Under the pieces are notes generated by a model, which had not been told where the DNA came from, did not search any database, and saw only the letters and a program-made list of their open reading frames with translations. Both the position numbers and the translations under genes were made by a program. This document shows, piece after piece, positions 1-11,544 of a stretch of DNA of 64,000 nt; positions within the stretch are counted from its first letter, which is position 1; every line of letters begins with the position of its first letter. The DNA comes from Variovorax davisae (GTDB lineage: Bacteria; Pseudomonadota; Gammaproteobacteria; Burkholderiales; Burkholderiaceae_C), in assembly GCF_030316845.1 (NCBI RefSeq), contig NZ_JASZYS010000006.1:310001-374000 (forward strand). Direction: 5' to 3'.

Positions 1-138
1 GACGGCGTGGGTCTTGCTGACGGTGTTGCTCGGGAGCACCAGGTGGTTGCTCAGGCTGCGCCCGATCCTGAACTCGCCTTCGAGCAGCCGCACGTTGCGC
101 AGCGCAATGCCGTTCTTGGTCACGATCAGAGTCGGCAT
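1..138 (-). CDS. FHA-domain protein, N-terminal part only
   Basis: Forty-six codons of a gene that runs off the left edge. The protein begins MPTLIVTKNGIALRNVRLLE and continues with FRIGRS, then SNHLVLP and SKTHA. That order matches the start of a forkhead-associated fold, including the GR and S..H residues that contact phosphothreonine. The ATG at 138 is preceded by a strong AAGGAGGG Shine-Dalgarno at 149-156. The gene lies downstream of the phosphatase and kinase genes on the same strand, so a role in the same signalling path is plausible. The domain content after residue 46 cannot be seen. Confidence 0.8.
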   Translation of the reverse strand, partial: MPTLIVTKNGIALRNVRLLEGEFRIGRSLSNHLVLPSNTVSKTHAV

Positions 139-261
139 CGCTCGAAGTCCCTCCTTGAGTGGCGATGGTATTCGCCACGGCCATGCCCGCTGGCGGTCGT
201 CACATGAAGAGAGCAATGAGACGAACTGATACAGCCATCGCCGGCCCCCACCCGCGTGCCG

Positions 262-2720
<2,459 letters not shown>

Positions 2721-2724
<4 letters not shown>

Positions 2725-4424
2725 CGGCCTGCGTCCTGATCGCCGCGCAGCGATTCGACGACCTCCCTGAACGCCTCGCGGTTGCGTTCGCTCAGCGCCG
2801 AGAGGGCCTCGTGCGCCTGCAGGATGCGCTGCTGCACGGCGGCCCGCACGTCCTGCGTTCCGAGCGCATAGAGCGCGGGCGCGGCGGGACCGGGATCGCG
2901 GATCGCGGCCAGCACCTGCGCCATGCTCAGTTCCTCGAACAGGGCGCGCACGCCGGGCGTGACTCCCGTGAGCGCCACGGCACCCCGGGCGACCAGTTCG
3001 TGGACCGTGCCGAGGCAGGTGCTGTCCATGTACTCGCAGCCGGAGAGGTCCAGCACCAGGGGACGTCCGCCATCCAGCACGGCGAGGGCCGTTTCGTGGA
3101 AGGCGTCGCAGTGCAGCCAGCTGGCCCGGCCGCGCAGCGCGAGGTGGGCGGCCTGGTCGGACTCGCCGTAGAACACCACCTCGCTCTCCATGCGCGGCGC
3201 CCCGGATGCCGTCGCCGCAGGGAGCCCGGCGCCGTTGTCGAACCAGGAGGCGCCCGCGTGCGCGTCGACCAGCAGGATCGTCACGTCGTCGCGTTCCGCG
3301 CCCGCTGGCGCGCCGGCGTGGAGCTGCGTCATCACGTCCTGCGCGCTGGCGAGCGGACTGGCGAGCACCTGCTGCAGCAACGCCAGGTCGCGTTCCGAGC
3401 CGGAGGGCAGCAGCCCGTCGGTGTAGAGCAGGATCCGGTCGCCCGCCAGCAGCTGCAGACGCTCCTGCCCGAAGTGCGCGTCCGGTGTCAGCCCGAGCGC
3501 CGGCCCGGTGCGGCGGACCAGGCGCGCCGGCCGGCCGTCGCGCGTGTGCAGCACCGGGGGATGGCCGGCCGAAGCCAGCGTGAGGCTCGCGTCCGAGGTG
3601 TCCAGCAGGCCGAAGACGGCCGTCAGGAACAGTCCCGGCGCGGCGTGCGCCTCGCAGATCGAGCGGTTCACCGCGGCCAGCACTTCCGCCGGCGGCAGCG
3701 CGAGGCCGGTCGCCGGATCCATCAGCACCAGCCGCTGCTTGAACAGCACCGAGAGCATCGCCGAGGTCACGCCGTGGCCGGTGGCGTCGGCCAGGTAGAA
3801 GGCGAGGTGCCGCTCGCCCAGCCGGACCACGTCGTAGAGGTCGCCGCCCACGTGCTGGCCCGGGCGGTAGAGCGCCTGGATGCAAAAGCCCTCCATCGGG
3901 GGCGGGCTGCGCGGCAGCAGGGCGCGCTGGATCACCTCGGCCCGCTCGAGGTCGCGGCGCAGCACCTCGGAGGTCTCCTCGAGTTCGCGGACCTTGCGCT
4001 GCAGTTCCCGGTGCAGCCTTTCGCGTTCGGCCAGCAGTTGCCGCCGTTCGAGCGCATTGCGCACCGCGACCCCCATTTCCTCGGCGCGGGGCGACTTCGG
4101 CAGGAAGTCGAACGCCCCCAACCGGATGGCGGCCACGGCCGAGTCGAAGGTCTCGAGGCCCGACAGGACGATCCACATGGCGTCCGGCACGGCCTGGCGT
4201 CCCCAGCGCAGCAGTTCCAGGCCGTCCATGCGCGGCATCATGATGTCCGTCAGGACCAGGGCGATCCCGGGGTGGGCGCGCAGGACTTGCTGGGCGTCGA
4301 CGCCGTCGACCGCCTCCAGCACCGGGGCGCAGCCGAGGCTTTCGAGTGCGCGCTTGACCAGCAGGCGGGTCACCGGCTCGTCATCCACCACCATCGCGGC
4401 GGGAGGGGCAACATCGAGGTTCAT
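2721..4424 (-). CDS. Response regulator: receiver-PP2C (SpoIIE/RsbU) phosphatase-STAS fusion
   Basis: A 567-residue regulator. Residues 1-125 form a receiver with Asp60 in LTDIMMPRMDG. A short coiled coil (about 130-165) leads to a PP2C-type SpoIIE phosphatase with metal-binding motifs GGDLYD, LADATGHG and YTDGL (about 185-380). The last 130 residues resemble a STAS anti-anti-sigma domain: DLSGCEYMDSTCLGT carries Ser468 at the place phosphorylated in RsbV/SpoIIAA. Known REC-PP2C proteins dephosphorylate separate STAS proteins, so here phosphatase and substrate appear joined. No RsbW-type anti-sigma kinase is visible nearby. First gene of the apparent operon with the hybrid kinase. Confidence 0.88.
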
Positions 4425-4490
4425 CAGGTCCGCCAGCGTTGCTGTGCAGACAGGGGATTCTCCGAGCCGGCGGGCGCGCTGGCAAGTCGC

Positions 4491-4661
4491 CTAGAAGCGG
4501 CCCGTCGCCCGTCGGATGACCGCCTTGTCCTTGGCCGCCGGCTGGGTGCCCGCGGGCGCGGCCGCCGACCGCGGCGCGCGCTTGGCGGGCTTGCGCCGGC
4601 CCTTGAGCGACTCGATCAGCGACAGCGCTTCCTTGTCGAACTTCGCCTTGTCGTCGGGCAT
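4491..4661 (-). CDS. Small basic protein of unknown function
   Basis: A 56-residue frame beginning MPDDKAKFDKEALSLIESLK. It continues with a Lys/Arg/Ala/Pro-rich tail containing GRRKPAKRAPRSAAAPAG. An AGGAGG-like Shine-Dalgarno lies at 4665-4671, just upstream of the ATG at 4661; the same frame is open further upstream but without a ribosome site. The acidic-amphipathic head and strongly basic tail would suit a nucleic-acid-binding or polyphosphate-binding peptide, but that is a guess. I do not recognise a family. Confidence 0.6.
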   Translation of the reverse strand: MPDDKAKFDKEALSLIESLKGRRKPAKRAPRSAAAPAGTQPAAKDKAVIRRATGRF

Positions 4662-4774
4662 GGGGGCCTCCTGAGGATGCGAAGACGGATGGTACGCTCG
4701 CCAACGGGAGGCCCGATGAGGCAAGTCGAGATCACCTGCCCGGGCCGGCGCCTTGACGTGCGAGAGGAAAGACC

Positions 4775-6418
4775 ATGGGCATGAGCAGGATGTTGGCGAG
4801 CGCGCTGCTGGGCGCGCTGCTCGCGCTGGGCGCTGCCGGCGCTGTCGCGGCCGACACGGCCGCCGCGGCGCACCCGCCGATCGCCGGCGCGGTCGCGGCC
4901 GATCAGGTCGACGAGCCGGCCACCCTGCGGTTCCTGAATCGCGAGGTGCTGACGATGCGCGCGCGCCTGGCCGGCTCGACCCCGCAGGCGCGCGTGCGGC
5001 GCGCCCGCGAGCGGGTCGGGGCGCTGCCGGACGAGGCCGTGGACCTGCCGTTGAACCAGATCCCGTTCAACCTCGGCGAGGCGCACGGCGTGCAGTTCCT
5101 GCTCGGCGACCTGCCGCTGTTCTCGGTGCTCGAAGGCGACGTCGACGTCGAGGCCAAGCAGAGCTTCGACGCGCTGGTGCTGCAGACGCGGGCGCGGCTG
5201 GAGGAGGTCCGCACCGCCTGGCGCCAGGCGCGCAGCAAGCCGCTGCTGCTGCAAGGCCTGTTGAGCACGCTGGTGGCCACCCTGGTGCTCGGCGTCCTGG
5301 TCTGGATCGTCTACCGGGTCAGCGCCAAGGCGGTCGAGTGGATGGAAAAAAGGCGCGACGTGCTCGCCGAACGCTTTCCCTACGTCGACTGGCGCGAGTT
5401 CCTGGCCCGGCTCGCCGTCGGGATCATGCAGATCGTGCAGTGGGTCGCGCTGCTCGCCATCGGCTACTTCTGGGTGTATTGCGTGCTCGCCAGCTTCGTC
5501 GCCACCGCGCCGATCGCGCACAGCCTCGGCAACTGGCTGCTGGGCAAGCTCGAATGGCTGGCCGAGGGCTCGCTGGAAAGCCTGCCCGGGCTGGTCACCG
5601 TCTTCATCGTGCTGATGCTGACGCGCGCCGGGGTCGACGTGCTCGGCTACTTCTTCGATGCGGTGCAGAAGGGCCGCCTGCGCCTGCCGCTGGTCCACAT
5701 GGAGACCGTGCCCGCCACCCGCCGGATCTTCACCCTGCTGGCCTGGGCGCTCGGCGTCGCCATCGCCTACCCCTTTCTCCCGGGCGCGAGCAGCGACGTG
5801 TTCAAGGGGCTCTCGGTGCTGTTCGGCCTGATGGTCACGCTCGGCTCGACCGGCCTCGTCACCCAGGCGATGAGCGGCCTGGTCGTGGTCTATTCGCGCT
5901 CGCTGCACAAGGGCGACTTCGTCGACATCAACGGCGTGCAGGGCGTGGTGACCGAGGTGGCCTCGCTGGCGACCAAGATCGTCAACGTGCGCAACGAGGA
6001 GATCACGATTCCGAACTCGGTCGTGATCTCGAACCCGATCCACAACTATTCGAAGCTCGCCGGCACCCAGGGCACCCTGCTCACCACCAAGATCACCATC
6101 GGCTACGACGCGCCCTGGCGCCAGGTCCACGAACTCCTGATCGGCGCCGCGAAGAAGACCGCGGGCGTGCGCGCCACGCCCGTGCCCTACGTCTACCAGC
6201 GCGCGCTGTCGGACTTCTATGTCGAGTACGAACTCTTTGTCAGCATCGACAAGCCGCTGGAGCGCATTCCGACCCAGTCGGCCCTGCATGCCAGCATCCA
6301 GGACGAGTTCAATGCCTACGGCGTGCAGATCATGTCGCCGCATTTCCTCGGCCAGCCGGCACAGGCCGTGGTGGTCGAGAAGGGCCAGTGGTACGCGGCG
6401 CCGGCGCGCCAGCCTTGA
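4775..6418 (+). CDS. Small-conductance mechanosensitive channel (MscS family), large form
   Basis: A 547-residue membrane channel, about twice the length of E. coli MscS. A signal peptide (1-26, ending AVAA) is followed by a periplasmic stretch. Membrane helices lie near 150-175, 210-243, 270-296, 317-338 and 348-380. The last is the pore-lining segment, with the Gly/Ala-rich LGSTGLVTQAMSGLVVV. Next comes the MscS beta domain, KGDFVDINGVQGVVTEV, with ITIPNSVV and NPIHNYS. Its family role is releasing solutes on hypo-osmotic shock. The ATG at 4775 has GAGAGGAAAG upstream. It is convergent with fabI (8-bp gap). Confidence 0.93.
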   Translation: MGMSRMLASALLGALLALGAAGAVAADTAAAAHPPIAGAVAADQVDEPATLRFLNREVLTMRARLAGSTPQARVRRARERVGALPDEAVDLPLNQIPFNLGEAHGVQFLLGDLPLFSVLEGDVDVEAKQSFDALVLQTRARLEEVRTAWRQARSKPLLLQGLLSTLVATLVLGVLVWIVYRVSAKAVEWMEKRRDVLAERFPYVDWREFLARLAVGIMQIVQWVALLAIGYFWVYCVLASFVATAPIAHSLGNWLLGKLEWLAEGSLESLPGLVTVFIVLMLTRAGVDVLGYFFDAVQKGRLRLPLVHMETVPATRRIFTLLAWALGVAIAYPFLPGASSDVFKGLSVLFGLMVTLGSTGLVTQAMSGLVVVYSRSLHKGDFVDINGVQGVVTEVASLATKIVNVRNEEITIPNSVVISNPIHNYSKLAGTQGTLLTTKITIGYDAPWRQVHELLIGAAKKTAGVRATPVPYVYQRALSDFYVEYELFVSIDKPLERIPTQSALHASIQDEFNAYGVQIMSPHFLGQPAQAVVVEKGQWYAAPARQP

Positions 6419-6426
6419 ACGCGGCC

Positions 6427-7206
6427 TCAGCCCATGATGTTCACGCCGCCGTCGACGAACAGCGTCTGGCCCGTCAGCCGGCGCGCGTACGGCGTCGCCA
6501 GGTAGGCGCAGGCGAAGCCGACGTCGTCGATGTCGACCAGCTCGCCCACCGGCGCACGGCTCGCGGCCTCGTTGAGCAGCAGGTCGAAATCCTTCAGCCC
6601 CGAGGCCGCACGGGTCTTGAGCGGGCCGGGCGACACCGGATGCACGCGGATGCCCTTGGGGCCGAGTTCGTACGCCAGGTAGCGGCACACGGCCTCCAGC
6701 GCGGCCTTCACCGGCCCCATCACGTTGTAGTTGGGCACCACCTTCTGGGCGCCGAGGTAGCTCATGGCGATCATGGTGCCGCCCTCTGTCATCAACGGCG
6801 TCGCCAGCCGCGCCATGCGCACGAAGGAGTGGCAGGAGACGTCCATCGCGCGCTGGAAGCCCTCCGCCGAGCAGTCGAGCAGGCCGCCCTGGAGATCGGC
6901 CTTGGGCGCGAAGGCGATCGAATGCACCAGGATGTCGAGCCGGCCCCACCGGTCGGCGATGGCGTCGAACACGGCTTCGAGCTGCCCGGGCTGCTCGACG
7001 TCGAGCGGCAGCACGATGGGCGCATCGAGCGCCTTCGCCAGCGGCTCGACGTGCGGCCGCGCCTTCTCGTTCAGGTAGGTGATCGCCAGCTCGGCGCCGA
7101 GGCTGCGAAAGGCGTTGGCGCAGCCGTAGGCGATGGAGTGCTCGTTGGCGACCCCCACCACCAGCGCCTTCATGCCGGCGAGGACGGGGTTGTGCGGTGG
7201 CGGCAT
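6427..7206 (-). CDS. fabI: Enoyl-[acyl-carrier-protein] reductase (NADH)
   Basis: A 259-residue short-chain dehydrogenase of the FabI type. It reduces trans-2-enoyl-ACP in the last step of each fatty-acid elongation round. Seen: the modified NAD-binding loop GVANEHSIAYG near the N-terminus, and the catalytic pair Tyr-x6-Lys in NYNVMGPVK, which separates FabI from ordinary Tyr-x3-Lys reductases. The ATG at 7206 has GAGGA at the right distance. It is the last gene of the GNAT-DUF3141-phosphotransacylase-ackA-fabI operon, 11 bp after ackA. It may be a second, condition-specific FabI, since a housekeeping copy would normally lie elsewhere. Confidence 0.93.
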   Translation of the reverse strand: MPPPHNPVLAGMKALVVGVANEHSIAYGCANAFRSLGAELAITYLNEKARPHVEPLAKALDAPIVLPLDVEQPGQLEAVFDAIADRWGRLDILVHSIAFAPKADLQGGLLDCSAEGFQRAMDVSCHSFVRMARLATPLMTEGGTMIAMSYLGAQKVVPNYNVMGPVKAALEAVCRYLAYELGPKGIRVHPVSPGPLKTRAASGLKDFDLLLNEAASRAPVGELVDIDDVGFACAYLATPYARRLTGQTLFVDGGVNIMG

Positions 7207-7217
7207 GGCGTTCGTCC

Positions 7218-8399
7218 TCAGGCCAGGAGATCGCGCGTGTGGCGGGCGATCATCAGTTCTTCGTTGGTCGGGATCACCCAGGCGGCCGTGCGGCTGTCCG
7301 GCGTGCTGATGCGGGGGCCGCCCCCGGCATTGGCGTCGGGGTCGAGCGCGATGCCCAGCCAGGCGGCCTGGGCGCAGATGCGCTCGCGCACGGCGCTGGC
7401 GCGCTCGCCGATGCCGGCGGTGAAGACGATGGCGTCGAGCCCGCCGAGGGCGGCGGCGAGCGAGCCGAGTTCGCGTCCGATGCGATAGACGAAGAGGTCG
7501 ACCGCCATCCGGGCCTGCGGCTGCTCGGACGCCAGCAACTCGCGCATGTCGCTCGACACGCCCGAGACGCCGAGCAGGCCCGACTGGCTGTAGATCAGCT
7601 TCTCGACGGCGCGGGTGTCCATGCCGTGCTCGTCCATCAGGTAGAGAATCACGCCCGGGTCGAGGGCGCCGCAGCGCGTGCCCATCGGCAGACCGTCGAC
7701 GGCGGTGAAGCCCATGGTGCTGGCGACGCTGCGGCCGGCATCGAGGGCGCACATGCTGGCGCCGTTGCCGAGGTGCAGCACCACGGTCTTGCCGCGCGCG
7801 GCGCGCTCGTCGAAGCGCGGCAGCACCGAGGCGATGTATTCGTAGGACAGGCCGTGGAAGCCGTAGCGCCGCACGCCGGCGTCGGACAGCGCCTTCGGCA
7901 GCGCGAACATCTGCGCCAGCGCCGGGTTGGAGCGATGCATGGCGGTGTCGAAGCAGGCCACCTGCGGCAGGCCGGGCGCGTGCTCCAGCAGGGCCCGCAT
8001 GGGCGCCAGGTTGTGGGGCTGGTGCAGCGGGGCGAGCGGGATCAGCTTCTCGAGCCGGGTCACGACCTCGCCGTCGACCCGTACCGGCGCGGCGAAGTCC
8101 ATGCCGCCGTGCACGACACGGTGGCCGACCGCACTCAGGTGATGCGCGTGGCCGTAGGTGGCGCGCAGCCATTCGACGATGTGAGCGATCGCGCCATGAT
8201 GGTCGAGCTTGGCGCCGGCGTCCCAGTGTTTCTCGGCGATCGCGTTGCCGCCGGCGTCCTTCGCCACGAAGCGCGGCGCGGCGGTGTAGAGGCCCGAGAC
8301 CTGGCCGCCGACCACGAAGGGCAGCGCGTCCCCGCCCGCGAACACCGAGAACTTCAGGCTCGACGAACCGGCGTTGAGGACGACGATCGCGTCGGTCAT
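7218..8399 (-). CDS. ackA: Acetate kinase
   Basis: A 393-residue kinase that interconverts acetyl phosphate plus ADP with acetate plus ATP. It has the N-terminal phosphate-binding signature LNAGSSSLKFSVF, the second family signature in VGHRVVHGG, and HLGNGASMCA in the ATP-binding region. Length is normal for AckA (about 400). Its ATG overlaps the stop of the preceding phosphotransacylase gene by 4 bp (ATGA at 8396-8399), so the two are probably made together and convert an acyl-CoA to free acid with ATP yield. Butyrate or propionate kinase activity cannot be excluded by eye. Confidence 0.95.
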   Translation of the reverse strand: MTDAIVVLNAGSSSLKFSVFAGGDALPFVVGGQVSGLYTAAPRFVAKDAGGNAIAEKHWDAGAKLDHHGAIAHIVEWLRATYGHAHHLSAVGHRVVHGGMDFAAPVRVDGEVVTRLEKLIPLAPLHQPHNLAPMRALLEHAPGLPQVACFDTAMHRSNPALAQMFALPKALSDAGVRRYGFHGLSYEYIASVLPRFDERAARGKTVVLHLGNGASMCALDAGRSVASTMGFTAVDGLPMGTRCGALDPGVILYLMDEHGMDTRAVEKLIYSQSGLLGVSGVSSDMRELLASEQPQARMAVDLFVYRIGRELGSLAAALGGLDAIVFTAGIGERASAVRERICAQAAWLGIALDPDANAGGGPRISTPDSRTAAWVIPTNEELMIARHTRDLLA

Positions 8400-9331
8400 T
8401 GGATGGCCTTCGCCGCGCTCTCGCGCCGGGCGTGGGCGACCATCACCGCCACCGCGCAGGAGGCCAGCCGCGCGGTCACCGAGTCGGCGCGACTGGTGAG
8501 GATGATCGGCACCTTCGCGCCCAGCACGATGCCGGCGGAATCGGCCTGCGCCAGGAAGCTCAGGCTCTTGGCGAGCATGTTGCCGGCCTCGAGGTTGGGC
8601 ACGATCAGCACGTTGGCGCGGCCGGCCACCGGCGAGACGATCTTCTTGATGCCGGCGGCTGCCATGTCGATGGCGTTGTCGAGCGCCAGCGGTCCGTCGA
8701 GGATGCCGCCGGTGATCTGGCCCCGGTCGGCCATCTTGCACAGCGCCGCGGCCTCGACGGTCGACGGCACCTTCGGATTGACCGTCTCCATCGCCGACAG
8801 GATCGCGACCCGCACCTCGGGCTGGCGCAGCGCGTGTGCCAGGTCGATCGCGTTCTGCACGATGTCGACCTTCTCCTCCAGCGTGGGCGAGATGTTGACG
8901 GCCGCGTCGGAGATGATCAGCGCGTCGTCATGGCCGGGCACGTCCATCACGAAGCAATGGCTGATGCGGCGCGCGGTGCGCAGGCCGGTGTCCTTGCGCA
9001 CCACGGCGGCCATGAGCTCGTCGGTGTGCAGGCTGCCTTTCATCAGCGCCTCGGCCTGGCCGGCCTGCACCAGTTCGACCGCCTTGGCGGCGGCGGCGTG
9101 GCTGTGCGGCGCATCCACGATGTCGAAGCCAGTCAGGTCCTGGCCGCATTCCTTGGCCGCCGCTTCGATCTTGGCCCTGGGGCCGACCAGGATCGGCCGG
9201 ATCAGGCCCAGCCGCGCCGCGTCCAGCGCGGCGGAGAGCGAGCTGACGTCGCACGGATGCGCCACGGCGGTGGGAATGGTGTCGAGGGCCTTCGCGACCT
9301 CGATCAGCCGGTCGTACTTCTCGTGGCTCAT
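8396..9331 (-). CDS. Phosphate acetyl/butyryltransferase family enzyme
   Basis: A 311-residue PTA_PTB-family enzyme that swaps CoA for phosphate on an acyl-CoA. The length fits phosphotransbutyrylase or a catalytic Pta domain alone, without the long regulatory N-terminus of E. coli Pta or the MaoC domain seen in some fused forms. Conserved-looking stretches include ILVGPRAKIEAAA, ALMKGSLHTDELM and CFVMDVPGHDDALIISDAAVNISP. AGGAG precedes the ATG. The start overlaps the DUF3141 stop (ATGA, 9328-9331) and its own stop overlaps ackA. Whether acetyl- or butyryl-CoA is the substrate is open. Confidence 0.88.
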   Translation of the reverse strand: MSHEKYDRLIEVAKALDTIPTAVAHPCDVSSLSAALDAARLGLIRPILVGPRAKIEAAAKECGQDLTGFDIVDAPHSHAAAAKAVELVQAGQAEALMKGSLHTDELMAAVVRKDTGLRTARRISHCFVMDVPGHDDALIISDAAVNISPTLEEKVDIVQNAIDLAHALRQPEVRVAILSAMETVNPKVPSTVEAAALCKMADRGQITGGILDGPLALDNAIDMAAAGIKKIVSPVAGRANVLIVPNLEAGNMLAKSLSFLAQADSAGIVLGAKVPIILTSRADSVTARLASCAVAVMVAHARRESAAKAIQ

Positions 9332-11544
9332 GCTGCTCTCCTGGGTCGCACCGGCGCATCGAGGGACAGGACGCTCGCCAGCCGGCGGAAGCGCTCCTCC
9401 TGGTGCGCCGACAGCTTGCCGCGCGCGCCCGCCACCTTGCGCGCCGCCTCGACGCCCTTGCGCCGATGGTGCATCTCGGGGATCAGCGCCGGCAGCGCGG
9501 CGATGGCGCGTTCCTCGTCGAGCGCGACGACGAAAGCCTGCCGCTTGATCGCCGCCTTGACGGCGGCCAGCGCCGGCCGGTGCTCGGGCTCCATCTCGTC
9601 GATCATGCGGCGCATCAGGTTGTAGGGACGTTCGTCGACCACGTTTTCCTCGCGCCGTACGTAAAGCAGCATCCGTGCCCATGCATCGAGCAGCGAGCCG
9701 CTCTCGAACTGCGATTCGATCTCCTGCCGCTTGAGGCGTTTCAGCTCGTCCTGCTCCCAGGTGGCCGAGGGCGGTCCGCGCCGGCCCAGCGCGTCGGCGC
9801 CCAGGCCGACCGCCGCCGCCAGCCAGGGCGCCTCGTAGATGGCCTTGAACATGCGCTCCGACATGGCATCCTTGGCATCGCGCACGCGGTCGAGCGATTG
9901 CTCGATGCGGCCGGACACCTCGCGCTCGGCCTTCGTGAAGGGATTGTCTGGCGCTGCCGCGCGCCGTTGGGTGCGTACGTTCTCGGCCATGGCCTGGACC
10001 CAGAACATCCACGGGTTGAGGTTGGAGAAGCCCCAGCGCTCCATGCGCGACGGGTTGGTGGCCCGCGACAGTTCGGCGCTCGCCTCGCTGCTCATGGCCT
10101 TGACCAGCGGGGAGGCGAAGGTGTCGTAGAGCCCCTGGTTGATCTGCGCCACGCGGTCGACCACCTCGAAGGCCTTTTCGTCCTCGCGCCCGTCGTCGAA
10201 GGCCAGGATGTCCTCGATGGTGCGCGGCACGAACTGGATCAGGTAGCGCCCTTCCAGGTAGGCCAGGCCGGGCATGTCGGGCTGGGTGTCCTGGATCACG
10301 GCCTCGTAGAGGCCGGGCGGCAGCGTCTCGATGAGGTCGAGCGCGCTGGCCAGTTCCGAGGTCTCGCGCTTGGCCACGCCGGCCGAGACGAAGATGCCGA
10401 GGTGGCCGATCTTCTCGTGCAGGCAGTAGACGATGGTCTGCTCGTTGAGCCGGATCTCGTCCACGCTCGCATAGGCGTCAGGGATCCAGTTCAGCGCCTG
10501 CTGCGGCGGCGTGATGTTGTCGCCCCAGGAGGCGAACACCACGATCGGCGTGCGGATGTTGCGGATGTCCACCCGGTGCTTGCCGTCGAAGGATTCCACC
10601 TCGCCGGCCGAGAGCTTGTTGCCGACGAAGAGGTTCCTGGTGATCCACTCCATCTCCTCCTTGTTCATGAGGAAGAGGCCGCCCCACCATTTCTCGAACT
10701 CCAGGAAGCGCTCGCGCTCGGTGTCCACCTGCGCATAGAGGTTGTAGAGCTTGCTCCAGTAGGTGTTGGCGGGATTGAGGCTCTCGAAGTTGTTGACCAG
10801 GTAGGCGCCGTCGAACTTGCCGTGCCCGAGGTCGCCGACCAGCGAGGCCAGCCAGGTGCCGCCCAGCAGGCCGCCCGAATAGCGCATCGGGTTCTTGCCC
10901 TCGACGCCGGCCCAGTAGGAGACCGGCGAGCCGGCCAGCAGCAGCGGGCCGACATGCTGCGGCGCCAGCGCGGCCAGCATGATCAGCGCCCAGCCGCCCT
11001 GGCAGTTGCCGATCACGAAGGGCTTGCCGTCGGCGTCGGGATGCAGCTCGTTGACCTTCTTCATGAAGGCGATCTCGGCGGCGCAGACCGATTCGATGGT
11101 CTGGCCCGGCATCGGGTACGGAAAGAACATCACGAAATAGCAGGGATGGCCGTGCTGGAGCGCGATGCCGATCTCGCTGTCCATCTTGAAGCCGCCGATG
11201 CCCGGCCCGTGGCCGGCGCGCGGGTCGATCACCACGAAGGGCCGCTTCTTCGCGTCCGTCTTCGCGTGGCTGGCATCGGGCTTGATGCGCACCAGCGCGT
11301 AGTTCGCGGGCTTCGGGAACTCGCGTGCGTCGAGCACCGTTTCGTAGTCGAACACCAGCACCGGCGGCTTGCCGGACTTGGTGTGTTCGAGGTATTGGTT
11401 GCCGCGCTCGCGCAGCACGTCCATGGTGAGGATGCTGCGCTGCCAGGCATCGATGCCGTATTCGGCGGCGGCCTGGGCGGCCTGCATGGGCCACAACGGG
11501 GAAGAAGGGAACGAGGCGGAAGGGGGAGGGGCTTTGTTGGCCAT
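9328..11544 (-). CDS. DUF3141 alpha/beta-hydrolase related to PHA synthase
   Basis: A 738-residue protein with an alpha/beta-hydrolase core. The nucleophile elbow is GNCQGGW with Cys181 in place of Ser, as in PHA synthases. The likely acid and base lie in ASWGDNITPP and HEKIGHLGIF. A helical C-terminal half (about 420-738) is unlike PhaC. No signal peptide. The ATG at 11544 (rather than the TTG one codon earlier) has AGGAG 7 nt upstream and overlaps the GNAT stop by one base (TGATG). Linkage to acyl-CoA/acyl-phosphate enzymes suggests handling of an acyl thioester or polyester. The biochemical role of the family is not known to me. Confidence 0.85.
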   Translation of the reverse strand: MANKAPPPSASFPSSPLWPMQAAQAAAEYGIDAWQRSILTMDVLRERGNQYLEHTKSGKPPVLVFDYETVLDAREFPKPANYALVRIKPDASHAKTDAKKRPFVVIDPRAGHGPGIGGFKMDSEIGIALQHGHPCYFVMFFPYPMPGQTIESVCAAEIAFMKKVNELHPDADGKPFVIGNCQGGWALIMLAALAPQHVGPLLLAGSPVSYWAGVEGKNPMRYSGGLLGGTWLASLVGDLGHGKFDGAYLVNNFESLNPANTYWSKLYNLYAQVDTERERFLEFEKWWGGLFLMNKEEMEWITRNLFVGNKLSAGEVESFDGKHRVDIRNIRTPIVVFASWGDNITPPQQALNWIPDAYASVDEIRLNEQTIVYCLHEKIGHLGIFVSAGVAKRETSELASALDLIETLPPGLYEAVIQDTQPDMPGLAYLEGRYLIQFVPRTIEDILAFDDGREDEKAFEVVDRVAQINQGLYDTFASPLVKAMSSEASAELSRATNPSRMERWGFSNLNPWMFWVQAMAENVRTQRRAAAPDNPFTKAEREVSGRIEQSLDRVRDAKDAMSERMFKAIYEAPWLAAAVGLGADALGRRGPPSATWEQDELKRLKRQEIESQFESGSLLDAWARMLLYVRREENVVDERPYNLMRRMIDEMEPEHRPALAAVKAAIKRQAFVVALDEERAIAALPALIPEMHHRRKGVEAARKVAGARGKLSAHQEERFRRLASVLSLDAPVRPRRAA

